From Echinococcus granulosus (lineage: Eukaryota > Platyhelminthes > Cestoda > Cyclophyllidea > Taeniidae), in contig NW_020170417.1 in NCBI RefSeq assembly GCF_000524195.1, positions 505,866-564,156 on the forward strand: a stretch of 58,291 bases of DNA, read 5' to 3'. This document shows, in pieces, positions 11,501-24,800 of the stretch. The translations under genes were made by a program, and so were the position numbers. Numbering within the stretch: position 1 is the stretch's first letter; the number at the start of each line of letters is the position of its first letter. Under the pieces are notes generated by a model, which saw only the letters and a list, made by a program, of their open reading frames with translations, was not told where the DNA came from and searched no databases.

Positions 11501-14500
11501 TTCGCCGAAGAAGGCTTTGTTGCAGTTGTTTTCCGATCCGGTGGAAAATTGCATGGAAAAATCGTCTTTTAATTGAAGCTGTTTAACAGAAGAATTATTG
11601 AGATATAAAACGCCATTCATCGAAATGCCTACGGAAAGGGTCTGTGCTCGTACATCATTGAATTAAATGGATGGGCGAGTGAGGCATCGGGGAGACAAGA
11701 ATTATGCATTAGTAGTGACAGCAAGTTTATGCTTTTTTCTTTAACTGCGTGGATGGGGTCTAGTAATCCATAGGTGCATTATCTCTTCACTCTTCTTCTC
11801 ACTCTAAAACTCCCATGTTCTTGCATCTACACTCCTTGTCTGGGTAACTTAGTACCAGAAGCACAAGTTTGATTGGGATTTTTGTTTCTTGCCATGGAAA
11901 TCCTACCATCTCTCTCGGCTTCAGGGATCCCCGAATCAAAGTTATCGCAGGCACGCATTTGAATGGTATTGGTTAATAAACGTAAAATCAAAACCCAGAA
12001 CCAGTTGTATTAATTGGTGCTTTGGAAAGTAACGCTGTATTGCAAGCAACACAACACCACTTACAATAATCGGGTGAAGTATAAAGCTCACTCTATAATG
12101 CTTAAAGTGTTTATGGAAGGTGAAGCCCAATTAAGTAGTCGTAGAGTAGCAACAATGCCTTGTTTCATAACTTTCTTTGAAAAGACCATTTTCCTTGTAC
12201 TATTACTGTTAGTTGAAAGTATTTAACACTTCAAATTTTCTTTTCTCATTCCTGCAACTTTGCCTTTTGAAGCAAGATTTACTACGTAACTGCACTTAAG
12301 CAATTGCCTTGCCCCGCTTTTTCCAACCAAACTGATGGTAGTGTAACCAAATACTTCTCTTTGCCTACTTAAACGAAGAGCTGGATGAATTCCAAATTTA
12401 ATATTTTTTAGTCTGCTGGCTTTAGAATGGAATCCAAGTGCCTACCTTGGTTCGATTAGGATATACAAAAAATTTTGCGGTATTTGCTTTATTCTGAAAG
12501 GCTAATGGCAACATCTTAATGTAAACTATTTTCATTTTATTTATAAAAACACCTTCTTTTGGGTTACGTTGGCTTTTACCTAAGATTTTAATTATAATGT
12601 ACATATGTCCTCATGTACTCATTTGACATTAATAAGTATGGTGTACGTCAAATTAAAAGACTGCAAGCTTCATGATAAATTTCAACGTGTCGCTTACTCA
12701 GGTTGGAAATTAATATAACACCAGGGGTTTGCTCTCTGCAAAAGTCACCATTTGGAGATGGTTGTAGGAAGAGCTGAGGAACAAATTGGCTATCCTGAGG
12801 AAAAACGTTCATGTTTTTGATCATTATGTCCCAGCCGATATCTCCCTGTGTGTAGGGCTATAGTCTATGTCTTCACCGACATAATATAGTGTAAAATGCT
12901 CACAACCCACGAAATGGGAGTACTTGCCCATATTTTCCTACAAAAGGTGTAAGCATCATTTATCTGACTGCAGAGCACGCACTACGACCGAAAGAAGCGA
13001 TAAAATAAACGCATCTATTCACTTGTGTGCTCTCAAGCTTTACACACAATATAAAAGACATTAAGACAAGTGCAGACAACCTATCGTCCATCAAGGAGAA
13101 GAACTATTATAGTTCTTTATAACATTTCCACTGCCTGTAGTGCAGCGCCAGATCTACCACTCCTGAAGCAAATGCACTTTGCGCTAGAAATTTCATCTAC
13201 TAGCACCTTTCATCACCTAAAGAGCACAAATTGGTGAGCAATCAACCGCGGACCATCATAACGTAGTGCATCCTTGTACTAAAATAGCACGTCTTGCAAT
13301 AAGAGAACTGCTGACCCTCAGTAGTTTTGTAAAAATCATGAGTATTTCTCGCAAAGTAGCTTCAAAGATCACTTTCCTTTAAAAAATTACGAAAGCAATT
13401 TATTTAAGCTATCGAACAATTGTTTGATTTGACAGACACAGGCGACAGGTAGGACTGAGGCTTCTCGACAAGAACGAAAAAGACGCATTAAACTGCTGCC
13501 GTCTGGTTCCCTTACGGGAGGATGTGCTTTGTTTATGGTAGCTCTGGATGTCAGTAGCATTGCGAAAATTCGCAACCGTCACTTGCGAAACTAACATCTT
13601 GGCCATAAAGATGACTAACTTTGTAGTGGAGCGCCTAATGAACAGATATCCACATCTCAATCAAAGGATATTAGAGTTAGTCCTCTTGGGTATGTATTCA
13701 AATGCGAAACGTTTAGCCAAGATAAAAAGGTGTAAAGACAAGGGATCTCTGGTGCCAAGTCCTAGATACTAAACAGTACTTCATAACACACCATGCGATG
13801 GAAATAAGTTGGCGCGCCATCTTCCGTTAGTAGCATGGCACTTGCTTATTAATATATCAGCAGTGTCCTCGAGTAGGGAGCATCCAATTCACGTGGGGGC
13901 AATTTTCTCAAAATATGTTCCATTTGTAAGGCAATTTATAGTTTCCAAGAGCTATCAAAGAAATACCTGACTTTTAGCTCAATGTTAAGTAAATTTTCTA
14001 GCTTTTTCGCCAAAGTTGAGACATTTAAAAAAAGAAGAAAAGATAAACTCGGTCGTGAAACGAATTTTTGCATCACCAGACACAATCATATCCAACCCTT
14101 TCCTTAATTACAAGTGCTGCAGAAGATCACAATTACTACTTGTAAATATTGATATCAGATTGCGATCACTTTAAGCGTGAGAGGATCACCGATGAATGAA
14201 ATGGAGTGGAAGCCATTTACACAACACAGGGATGCCCTGTCGTAAAATTATGCTTGCTTGGGAGGCGAAGTGATACAGCTATTTGAAGTGACAAGATCGG
14301 TTCGAAGAAGGGCTTATTCGATATACCCTTCCAGTGCTCCATCATTCCATCTTGATCCACTTGGAATGCTGCCACACCACTTTCTATTTAGCACTTAGAC
14401 CTGCAGACTGGAACACCACGAGGGCACTGCCCTCTTTGGATCGCCGCGCAACTTAGAAATTACAACCCCTAATCTGGTACGTAAAAATGACCAGTTTCCG

Positions 14501-14729
14501 GGAAGCAGGCTGTCTGTCACCATCCTAACAAAGAATTTTCGCCATTCCAAAAAGGAAGGCGACTTAACCCCTGTGGGCGAAGAGTAGGCCATGACAAAAA
14601 AGAAGTTTGGACATTACCGAACACCAGAAGTATTAAGTGGTGAATGATGGCCAAAGATACTGCCACTTGCCCGAGGGTCAAGTCTAATGCTAAAGCATTG
14701 ACAAAGATAAAGTAAAATGGGGAGGAGAG
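8560..14729. other. Gene-poor stretch, no gene recognised
   Basis: Frames are short (up to about 85 codons), lack recognisable motifs, and often occur on both strands at once. A small near-perfect palindrome, AAGAACTATTATAGTTCTT, lies at 13099-13117. A short inverted match AAGGGC...GCCCTT occurs near 10.99-11.02 kb. I see no tRNA, snRNA or transposase signature. Confidence 0.5.
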
Positions 14730-17132
14730 CTACTTTGGACCATCATCAGAGCCAGTGTCGGATATATAGAGCTCATGGTAATATTCCACGTCCTTTAATG
14801 TCAAGTGGGGAATATCCACAACCACTGCTGCGCCATCGACATCCTCCAGTCTGAAGAAACCACGTGCTCTAAGGTTCGGCACGGGAACTTGGAAACAACA
14901 GTGATATTGGAAAAAGGGACTCCGCACAGGCAGAAGTGGCTGCAAAATTAGTGGAAATCGTTATGCGCATAGCCATCAGTGAGGAAGTTTTCTTAGTACT
15001 CAATGATTGCCTGAATCTGTGTACACTTACCGTTTCGACGAAATCCGTGTCGTACTCGTTTAGAGGTCTGCCATCGACATAGCTGAAGTTCCAGTAAACT
15101 CCACAGAGTTTCATGCCCCTATGCGTCATATTCTCGATGAGAATCAGATAATGCCACTACATAAAGAAAGAAGGATGAGGGGTGGATAAAAGGAAGGAGG
15201 AAGAAGGAGAGAGTTCACCCTCTACTGCAGTCTGTTTCAGGCATATAGCTGTGTAAAATGCATGTCAACTTACGTAGTGCACCACAGCCTTGGTAAGGAG
15301 CTACAATTTGGGCAAAGAAGGGTCGTTTTCATGGAATTCTACTAACAAATGTTTATCATACACAAGAGGTTGCGTGAAAATTTGTTGCTACTTGTGGAGG
15401 TGAACAGGTGCCAACAATAGCGGACAACACTGGTGACTTTCGCGTACCTTGCGTCGGCCCATGAAGAATGGGACAGCAGTGACGCGAACGCCATCTGTGG
15501 TCGCTCGGTGCACACTTTGGACCTCAAAACGGGGGCCGAATTCCTTCATCATCCTCTCCAAACGATCTGTCGGGTAGACCTTGGGCTCTGCAAGGCAATG
15601 CGGGCTCCCTATTAAATATGCCAAAGAGCCTATCACGTGAAAGACTGGCTGACTAGAAGTGGGCCCGATGCCTCCAGCACAAAGCACAAAGTCATTAGTC
15701 TTGAGAAACACTAATTAGGGATGTTTGGGCAAAGGTGGGGCATTTAGAAAAAAGGAGAAATGAAAATCCCTGCAGTGAATCAAATTTTCAATCACCAGAC
15801 GCGGTTGTTTCCAGTTTCAGTGAAAGCTTCAGGCAGACCCTATTCATGCGTATCAATGATTCATCAAATTGGCTTGACCTGAGGTCACATTTTGAAGAAG
15901 TCGGAGTATGAACTCACCCACATCTGGATCGAAGTGCATCAATTCCATGAAAGAGGGATTCATCAGTGGCAATTCATGTGTACAGGTGTAGGGGATAAGA
16001 TCCTCATGGAATGCGTAGTCCATATCTAGATGCACAAATAACATGGATGTAAGTTTTTTGCACCTAGCAGCATCAAACAGAAAATGCCCCAATCACACTA
16101 TCTTACTGTAATTTACTATAACTTTATCCATTAAAAATCTGCTTGTCTAAACGCAGCAGGATTGCTGGACACCAGTTAGCGTTAATCTTGTGACTTTCGT
16201 TCGTATCTTACGTTTGAATGCAGTTTGATGCAAGGTCGGTGATGTAGAAATCGCCATGGTCTACACTATGAGAAAAATTATCAAAATTATTTATTATTTT
16301 TGCACAACCTATTAGACGCCACATGGTTTGGTCATGAAGTTGGTGATTACCAGTCCTTGGTACCTTTTAACGGCTGTAGAAGACTTCCACCAGACCTGGT
16401 TTTTAGTGTCTTCTTAAAGCGTAGCACGGACACTAATGCAATCACTCGAACAAGATTATGCCTTAATGTTGACACCGTACGGATGCCTACAAAGTCTACT
16501 GCCATCTCAACGTGCTGTTCAAAGCAAGGTACTCAATGTAAAAACGAACCAGTCACATTAAAGGTGGATCGGACTGGGCCCTCGCCATTTGGTAAAAATG
16601 GAACTCCCACGATCATTGATGATCTCTGTAACCAAGCAGAAATAAGGATAATCAAATGTGTTTGTGACAAGAAATGCACACTCACGGATAAGGCGACATC
16701 ACGAATGTCAAACAGCACTGCATACACATATATCGGTTGCTCGCACTTTACTGGAGTTTTCAAAGGTGGAACAATTTCCTCCGACCTAACCTGGCATGTA
16801 CATCCCATCCTCCACCATGGATAGAAAAAGAACCTACGAATCATCCGGCGGATCGACTTTAAAAGTGATAGTTGCCATGTCATAGAGACTAGCTTTCCAG
16901 GAGTTGAGCACTACGCCACGGTAACCAAAGAGACGATGCAAGATTAGCTGACCCGGTTTGTAGCGCAATTTTTGTGAGGGTTGTAGTTGTCCTATGGGGG
17001 CTACCCTAGGAAGAGCAAAGTAACGAAGAAGTGAAATTACGAGTAAGGAGACGATGAGTTGGATTCCACTCGCATATGTGATGTAACAACCGGTAGGAAT
17101 CGGTGGAATCGAAGGAGCTGACGCAAAAGCAT
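14730..17132 (-). CDS. POLDIP2: POLDIP2 homologue (polymerase delta-interacting protein 2), mitochondrial-type
   Basis: I read the exons, 5' to 3', as 17132-17041, 17005-16838, 16785-16686, 16514-16481 (least certain), 16025-15918, 15587-15448, 15156-15031 and 14939-14730 with the stop at 14732-14730. All have GT-AG borders and matching phases and give about 325 residues; the human protein has 368. Residues 1-24 (MLLRQLLRFHRFLPVVTSHM and on) are Arg-rich, lack acidic residues and look like a mitochondrial presequence. A YccV/HspQ-like domain follows from about residue 49, with GQLILHRLFGYRGVVLNSW close to the vertebrate signature, then VLFDIRD and HEDLIPYTCT. The C-terminal ApaG (DUF525) domain spans about 167-310, with SVHRATTDGVRVTAVPFFMG and FFRLEDVDG. 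In other animals the protein binds DNA polymerase delta p50, PrimPol and mitochondrial ClpX-linked partners; the role here is inferred. Introns 1 and 2 are only 35 and 52 bp. Confidence 0.88.
16212..16265 (-). other. Alternative small exon candidate inside the POLDIP2 homologue
   Basis: This 54-nt segment has very good splice borders (TTTTTCTCATAG before it and GTAAGA after it) and is open as VDHGDFYITDLASNCIQ. Its phase does not fit the exon model given for the gene. It would fit the downstream exon if that exon began at 16063 rather than 16025. The two readings (34-nt exon 16514-16481, or this exon) cannot be decided from sequence alone. This is the one poorly conserved stretch of the protein. 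Confidence 0.35.
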
Positions 17133-17147
17133 GATCTGTGAGAAGAA
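17133..17147 (-). promoter_or_regulatory. Splice acceptor just before the POLDIP2 start codon
   Basis: The minus strand reads TTCTTCTTCTCACAG, then ATC, then the ATG at 17132. A pyrimidine-rich acceptor 3 nt before the start means either a 5'-UTR intron or a spliced-leader trans-splice site. Flatworms use trans-splicing on a subset of mRNAs. No upstream exon could be identified here. Confidence 0.45.
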
Positions 17148-18286
17148 GAAGGAGGGATTGGCTTAGGTGCAGCTACTGAGATAAAGGAGAAAAGTAAATG
17201 CAAATTTTGCTTTGACAAATCAGCTGATGACATGAAGTGGAAGGCTTGGAGAAGTGCACACTCACTGCAGAAGTCGAACAGTAAAGTGGGGAGCGAAAAT
17301 CAAACGAATGAGGTGTAGTCGATTAATTAAACATCCTAAATTGTAGATTTTAGAAGGCATTCAAATAAAACACGGAGAAGATCCAAAGCGTGTATAAAGT
17401 TGTCCATCAGTTTCGGTTGGAAATACTGGAAGTATAAGGCAAAGTGGATTGAGGGTGAAACTTGCGTGTAAAAACGCCAATTATTGGCTTTGGACCTCGT
17501 TTTCCCTCCTCCAAACCTATTGCATGAGGCACAGAATGACAGAAGAAGAACGTCTTGGAAGCAAATATCCAAAATGTTGCATTTGTAACAGCCAAACTTT
17601 GTCAACACAAAGAAACAGGAGGTGGTATTTATCGGGCTCGATGGAAGTTATGTTTTATTGAGTAAGACCTTAGGTCCAGATACAATGAAGGTGTCAAGGA
17701 AATTAGTAGCTTATGCGCTTGCTGCAGTGCTGGGTCACGTGGAGGCCCCACCCTCGTGTATTTACAGTGTTCGACTTGCCTCGATACACTTCAAGTGTGT
17801 TCGCTTAATAACCGACAAGTCAGCGAGAGGAGGTAGTGAAACACGCCAGACCCTTTGGAGAAATGGTAACTTAAAGGAGAACCGAGAAACTAGAAGCCCA
17901 CTTCAAAGTCAACAGCTGTACCCTATTTTTTCAAGGCCATAAGCAGGTGAGGAGCCATTGTGCGAAGCCAAGGAAAGAGCTGCTCAACCTAGACTCTTGG
18001 CCACACGTCCATTGGTGTTTATCCATCAAATTCAGCCAAACTCCCATAAAATGAGCAAATACGCAGGATGCCCAGCTTATATTAACTGTGTTTTTATGTG
18101 TGCGTCAACTTTCCGTCAGTTAACTCAGTGGATCTAAAATCCTTCCGATCAAGTTTGCAATCACAGATTCGAAGCCTAAATGTGCAAAACCTCACACATT
18201 GCACTGCTTTAGTCAAATGAGTCCTTCGTGGGTCAAAACAATGATAACGAATAAATGATACTTAAATTCAACTTGACATTTAGGTG

Positions 18287-18354
18287 ACCACCTCCTCGAA
18301 CCTCTGTAACTCAACCATTTCCACTCTGCGTCGACTATAATGCGAGGAGGTGGT
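18287..18354. repeat. 12-bp perfect inverted repeat (hairpin potential)
   Basis: ACCACCTCCTCG at 18287-18298 is the exact reverse complement of CGAGGAGGTGGT at 18343-18354, separated by 44 bp. It lies about 170 bp from the integrase remnant. No terminator or RNA gene role is evident. Confidence 0.7.
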
Positions 18355-18529
18355 ACATCTGAATTGCCTTTTTACCACAGAAATTCTTCCTTTTCTAAAA
18401 AGGCTGTTATATAAAAGGCGCTAATCGAACCTGTCTTGAGTTATGGAATCATCGCCACGTTAGCGAACAGATTCTGATGGTGATTGGCGTCTTTAAAAGG
18501 AAATGCTCGGACTGCAGTAATCCAATCCG

Positions 18530-18830
18530 ACTGTGTTGAGTGTTTGCAATAGCAAGATGGCTGGAAAGGGAACTGCCTTCCTCTGCTTGTTGTCGACATC
18601 TCTGAGAGTACGTGCTCAATGCAGATTTGGCGCAACACCCGCAGGGTCTTCTTGTTAGTAGGTGGAATCGAAGGTGCTATTTCTGGACACTTTGAAAAAG
18701 GCATCCACCACAACAAGGTAGGCGATATCATTAAGTGGTCCGACAAAATCGTAGAAAAGCGGGATTTTTCGCTGCTCATTGACATTGACAACGGCTTTTG
18801 ACAAATTTGGTAGTACACTTTTCCATATGC
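18530..18830 (-). pseudogene. Ty3/Gypsy-type retrotransposon integrase fragment, frameshifted
   Basis: On the minus strand, reading downwards from about 18800, one frame contains FYDFVGPLNDIAYLVVVDAF. This is the integrase catalytic-core signature that starts with the first acidic residue (in D-F-x-G-P) and runs through YLVVVDAF. The match then shifts frame near 18700 to SKCPEI and a helix-like stretch. It ends where a second catalytic Asp (in the usual S-D-N-G-x-Q-F context) would be expected; here it reads TSRGRQF, so that Asp is lost. A remnant of the preceding zinc-binding segment (ICQK) is in yet another frame. At least two frameshifts and a lost catalytic residue make it inactive. No LTRs, reverse transcriptase or RNase H were found nearby, so this is an isolated fossil. 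Confidence 0.75.
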
Positions 18831-18849
18831 AACCAACAAGCAAAACTGC

Positions 18850-21800
18850 TAATCACGGAATTCATGTGTCTGACTCAAGGAAGACTGGTATGAAATTGGC
18901 TAGACAAGTACCCTTACACTCAGTAACATTGACTGGATGAGCAGCTTTTCTCAAATTGCAATGATTTGCAGTAGTGGAATATTAGTTTTAGGTAAGCGCT
19001 GATAGGAAGAATTGGCCACCTAGTCAGATATGGTGTATTGCCAGTCTCTACATGTTTTTGGACTTTGTCGTTTCTTGAACTTCAGGAGCTGGCATAAGGA
19101 GAGCACGGACAGCATGAGCAGAGAAGTGTAAAGCAACAGTGATATCATTATTAGTAGAATGAAGAACCTCTGTCATAAAGTCTGTTTTAGTTTCTAGACG
19201 GTAATCGTTAAAAAGACGAGAAGGAGCACTAACTTAGGTGGCATTTTCGGTGTAATCACTGTAAAGTAATCCTTCCAATTTTTTATATTAGCTTGAAACA
19301 ATAAGGCAGAGGAAACCTATTTTGATGAATTTGATATTGGTTGAGCACCAGATTGTAGGTTTAGGATGGACTGTGCCGTATGACGATGACCACGACGGGG
19401 AAGGAAGACTGGGGAAATTTCTTAGAAGAATGTCCTTGACTGTTTTGCTGATAAAGTAGAAGATCGTATCTAGTATTAAAAGATGTTATTTGGCACCGGG
19501 TTTAGTTTTGGTAGGCGGATCCAGTCGAGGCGGGATAGCTTGTGTTGTAACGTATGCAGGCGAATGACAAGCCATGGAAGATTACGACGGTACATATAAT
19601 GGGTGTCTGGAGAGTTTTGTTTTATCATCACGGGCACTGGTGATGGTCTGAGTAACGTGATGGATTAATGGACCGCCTAGTGGCCAACGAAGCTCTAACG
19701 AAGCTTTATAAGAAGAGGAGAAAGAAGATGGGCTTGGTTGAACACAAACCACGAGATGATATATTTTGTTTATGCATGCTTCAAGGTAGCAACGTTACCT
19801 TCATCGTCACCACTGTGACAAAGTCTCAAATGAAGCCATACTTGAGGGGACTGCAGTAAAGCAACACGTAGGTTTGGCTGCAACCTAGGCTATATCACCA
19901 CAAAGTCATCACCGTCTACTTCATCACGTGGGTCTCCAAGACGTACAAGTTGCCTAGTTAAGGTTTCGTAACCTTCCGAGAGGTGGCGCATGACACCAAC
20001 AGTACACCCAAATGCCCGAAAATGTGGAAACCTTTAATTATGAGAACGTGACAAACACAACTGCATCGTCCTTTTCCAAGTGAATTGGTCTTTCGTCCGG
20101 AATCTTTAACTTTTGTATGCGTGAATAATTTGGTGTATGCCGTACGACTTAAATGATCGGCACACGCACGCACACACAAGCTCGAGCAAAAAGAGAGCTG
20201 TGCAGGTGAGGATCCGTTTAGTCAACCACCGTTAGTCCGAAATAATGTGATAGATGATGTGAATTTATTTATAGGTGAAGAAATACGAAATTACGATAAC
20301 AATAAATGTTTGACCACCTGTGAGTGCAATATTTTCAATTTCTTGTAGAAATGAGGGTGAAGGCAATGGTGATGGCGTTGGTTGGAAAGTAAAAGTAGTG
20401 CACTCATTTGGGCAATCTGCTCAATTCCATTATGCAGAAGTGTTACGTGTGGGGGTGCTGTTCCAGAACTTAGCAGTAGAAAGCCACGCGGCATTGGCTC
20501 CGTGAACATGACTATGCCACATGAAGTAGAGACCGATTTCCAAAAAGCGTCTTTATTAACTAAACCGGAAGAGCATTAGGATGTGACCTGCCTATCTTTG
20601 GGGTCCAAAGCAAGCTGGATTTTAATTGATGTTTTCTGTTGTTTGAACCATTAAATTGACAGAAAAATAACAGCTTTTAGCTGCAGCAAAATCGGTTAGC
20701 ATTTGTCTAGACCTTCGACGAAACCCAGGGCATAGTTAACCCCGCGAACACTGTATTCTTCTCAGGGCGCACTTTACTTCCATCATAGTGGTGTTTCTTT
20801 TTCTGATGGTGTCTAGAATCGGAATAAGGCGTCACGGAAGTGACTAATGGCTTTGATGGTGTTTTGTTTGTATTATTATTAAGACGGGTGGATACTTCAT
20901 TCTCTGTAGTCTTGTGCCCCCATCTTGGTGGCATAACTTCCTGAGTTAGCTTTAACCTATCAACTTAGGTCCTCATGTATAATTCATGGAATATTTTCCT
21001 TCCTCTATCCCCGAAATGCCAATCAGTTTAGCCATGTTACTGAATATTTATCAGTGGAAGTGGGTGTCACAAGTGATAAAGTTAAGTGGTTTTGTAGGTC
21101 CGTATCGCTGTACTGTATCTCAATACTTTAAAAATACCGATGAAGAGGAACAATGAATAATATGCCCAAGTTACAAGGACTTCTAAATTAGACGAGCAAA
21201 TGAGAGCGTGTCAGCAGCATGGAAGCTAACTGAGGAGGTCTTCATAAAATGTAACATGTCCGTGTATTTTGCCCTATCCTTGTCAGGTGTGTCACTCACT
21301 CGCCTGACTTCCAGTGAATATATGGCGAAATTTCGCTCATGTCACAGTGCTTCCAAGAAGGAAAGGAAGAGTAGCCTACCATGTTATTGACAACTGTATA
21401 ATGGCTAAGTACAAAGGTTCTATCGACTTGAATTAGTTATTATAAATGATTTGTAAAACAATCTTTCCAAATTTTTGATGATAAGCAAAATGCTTGCTTA
21501 ACTAAAAAAGATACTTAGAGTGACTGCCATCAGGTAAGCAGAAATGCCCAAACACTGATTTTACCTTTCGTGTCCAATTAATACTCATCCCAAGGCTTGA
21601 ACAACTAGTCTTTCAATAAATCGGCCTTAATTTCTCGAAAAAATGTGCGAGCAGAAATGGTTGTTCACGGTAGATGTGTGTCTGTGTGTTTCCTCATTTG
21701 TTACCGATACAATGGCATTGCCTTTTCGTTACACTATTCGCCACATTCAACAGATATGACTTTTGAGCTCCACACGTCGATTACTTCGTGATAGAAAGTG

Positions 21801-24800
21801 GGTTAACAGGCGCAGATGCCGCCGAATATTCAGTAAATCCTTCATTCATTTGCAGCTCAGTTTTCCCCATTAATGTGCTCCTCGATTTTACCAAGTAGAA
21901 ATTGTGCACCAAAATTTGTCAAATTTTTGGCAAATGGGTGTAACCTTGCAGTTTTTCTTTTTCATGGACGAAGGGAAGAATTGGTATACCTAGCGTTGAC
22001 CCCAACACTAATCATAAATCACGATATCGTTTATGGTTGCTACTGATAAAATTTTAGTAATATGCAGCTGTGTTTTGGGTAGACGGAAAAATACTAATCA
22101 TACGGAGTGCCCTCCTATGTCTTGCGGTAAAATGGTGAGTTTTACTTAACTTTAGTTTCATTATTGTCATTCGTATTTCATTTCCGCCGCTTGTGCTTTC
22201 ACCAAGCAAAAGAGTACTTCCTCAGCCCTTCCACATTTTAGTGAACATTGGCTTTTCTAGTTGGAAAAGGAGGGTCATGTTAAGTTGATAAATCGGTCAT
22301 ACCTACTCTCGTCGGTCTGTCTGTTTCCTTAAAGACCTGCAACAAGCAATTTACTATGCCAAAAAATGCTCTGTTAATACCTGTACTTCTGAGGTTTGGA
22401 CACATTGGAAATGATCCCTTCCATATACTATGCCTATTCCAGTTAAAACCCTACCGTGAATTTTGATTAACCCTACATTATACTTGACAAGGCAATGGTT
22501 TGCCGATAAAAAATTCTTTCACATTTCTTTCGCACTTGCAATCGCAGGTTATTTTGGTCACCGAAATCAGTACAAATTCCTGCGAATACATTAAAAAAGA
22601 TATCCACCTTAATGTAGTGATGGAGAGATGGATTAAAAAATTGTTTGGCATTGCCATAATTAAAGCAATTTGCTTTGATTGGTTGAGTGGTCCTGATTGT
22701 TTTTTAAAGTAAAATTTTTCCTTACTTCATGCTGATTAGGTAGATGTCTACTGTGAAGAACCACAAAATCCTTAAGGTGTGGTGAAATCCGGGAGAATTT
22801 GCTCACTTTCTGAAGATCAATTATCTATAGTGGCTCAGACGATCCTGCGCAAAATAAACAATTCCTTTTTAAATAAATAAATATAAACCCAGATTGCCCT
22901 TTCTTGATTGAAAAAACTTCCTATATTTGCGCGAATCATCTTTTTAAGTCTCTTTGAGACAAAGCCATGGCTAAAAGATGCTATGGGTTTGGGATATGAA
23001 GCACCCTAATGTACTCACTCCTTCCTATTGTTATCCCCTATTTATTTAACTCTTCGTTTTGCTTTCGTGGGCAATTAATTCTCCGGGTTATGACAGTAGC
23101 CCCTCATCCCTCTGCGTCAGCACTACGCATTACACCCTGGCATTGTGTTCTTCTACCGTCTTCAGGAAAGCCTCAAGGTGCTAATATTGTGTCTGTATTT
23201 TATTAATCAGTCTTGGGTAAAGCATATACGTGATTCAACACCTCGTAACGAATTTACTAAAGCTTTATGCAGAATATAAGAATACTCGATACCAAACTGA
23301 ACAAAATTCATGACAAAAGTTGCTTAAAATTAGTACGGAGTGATAAAAAATTGAGCATTCGAGCTATTTTTTGGCAGTAAACGCTACCTTTGCATTTGTT
23401 TAACAATCAGTTTTATAAACGAGTTATGGCGCTTTAAAAATAAATTTTATTCACGATGTCGTCAGCCGCATTTAATAATCGAGAAAAAATATTCATTTGA
23501 CTTTGGTGCAGGGCGGTAAGTCAATCAGAAGGGCTGCGGATCATTGGCATAGCGCGAAGGTCATCTCGCTCAGCGGAAGTACAAAAATGGAGCCTTAAAT
23601 GCCCACGTAAACAAAACGTAAAGTCGAACGAATAAACATGGTGTTAGATAGACCCTTGTCCATTGTATCGTCCACCCTCCGGCACTTTCCTTGGTCAGCC
23701 TCCAGCATCGACCATCACAAAGTGGTCGGTGCTGTAAGGAAAACAACCATCTACCAATCGCGTCAATCATTGTGCTTGTTGTAACTGAGTTGTCTGATTG
23801 CAATCTCACTGATCCGCCTTGACAATGCCAAGGGATCTAGCGCGTTGACCTGTCTTGAGAATCACACAAAGGAAGAAAAAGTTGCTGGCCAACTCGTATG
23901 TCCATCACTAATTGTAAGAACACTGGCCTAAAGGGAGACTCGATTAATAAGAACGGCGTTAGAAATGCCTTCGCCAGGGTTAGATTTCATATCTGTTTTT
24001 CCTTACCAATTTGCTCTCACTTTAGTAATGCTCTGCATTTTCTACCTGGGTTCCATTCAGTTATTAGAGAGGTAAAGGAGGTATACCGTACTCGCCTAAC
24101 TTACATTTTCGTAAAGGTACCGTACAGAGCCCTGTAACAGTTGTTTAGATGGTTCAGTTGTTAACAGCATTCCTGAAGTACAAGAGAATGGGGAAGTCGC
24201 TGGAGGTAGACCTCATTATCAACCTTTTCTATTAAGGGACGTCACAGTTTCTCACATCCACAGTATTAAATAAAAGAAATCAGAGTAGCTGTTTATTAGG
24301 ACCGGGCTCACTTTCCACTGCCACCGATGTAGTGCTCCGAGTCTTTCAGAAGGACCGGGAGGCTACTGACATGGCCCGTTCGTCCATACCGCCCAGTGGG
24401 CGAACAAAGACGGGGCCTAAGGTACCCGCGAAATCAAAAAAAAGAATTTAACAATTTCTGCATCGGATGCTCATAACTTTTTTTATAAATTTAAATAAAA
24501 AATTTTTCTTTTAATTTTATTTGTTAGTGACTTCACACAGACTGTTTGTTAAGGTACAAAATGCTTTTAAAATGCGAAAATTATTCACCCACTTTAAATT
24601 TGCTTATCTTACTCTGAATTTACCAAATGAAGCAGGATCTATCTTGTACTCCTTTCTTTCATCAATTTCTTTAGTAATTTGTCACTTTCGGATACTGAAT
24701 CCCCCCTCTCCCTCTCCCTATGGGAGGGCATTAATCGCCTGTCTAACATGCGCTCCGTAGAGCCAAGCCTGTACTCTTTCAAAGTACTTTAGAGCTGGAA

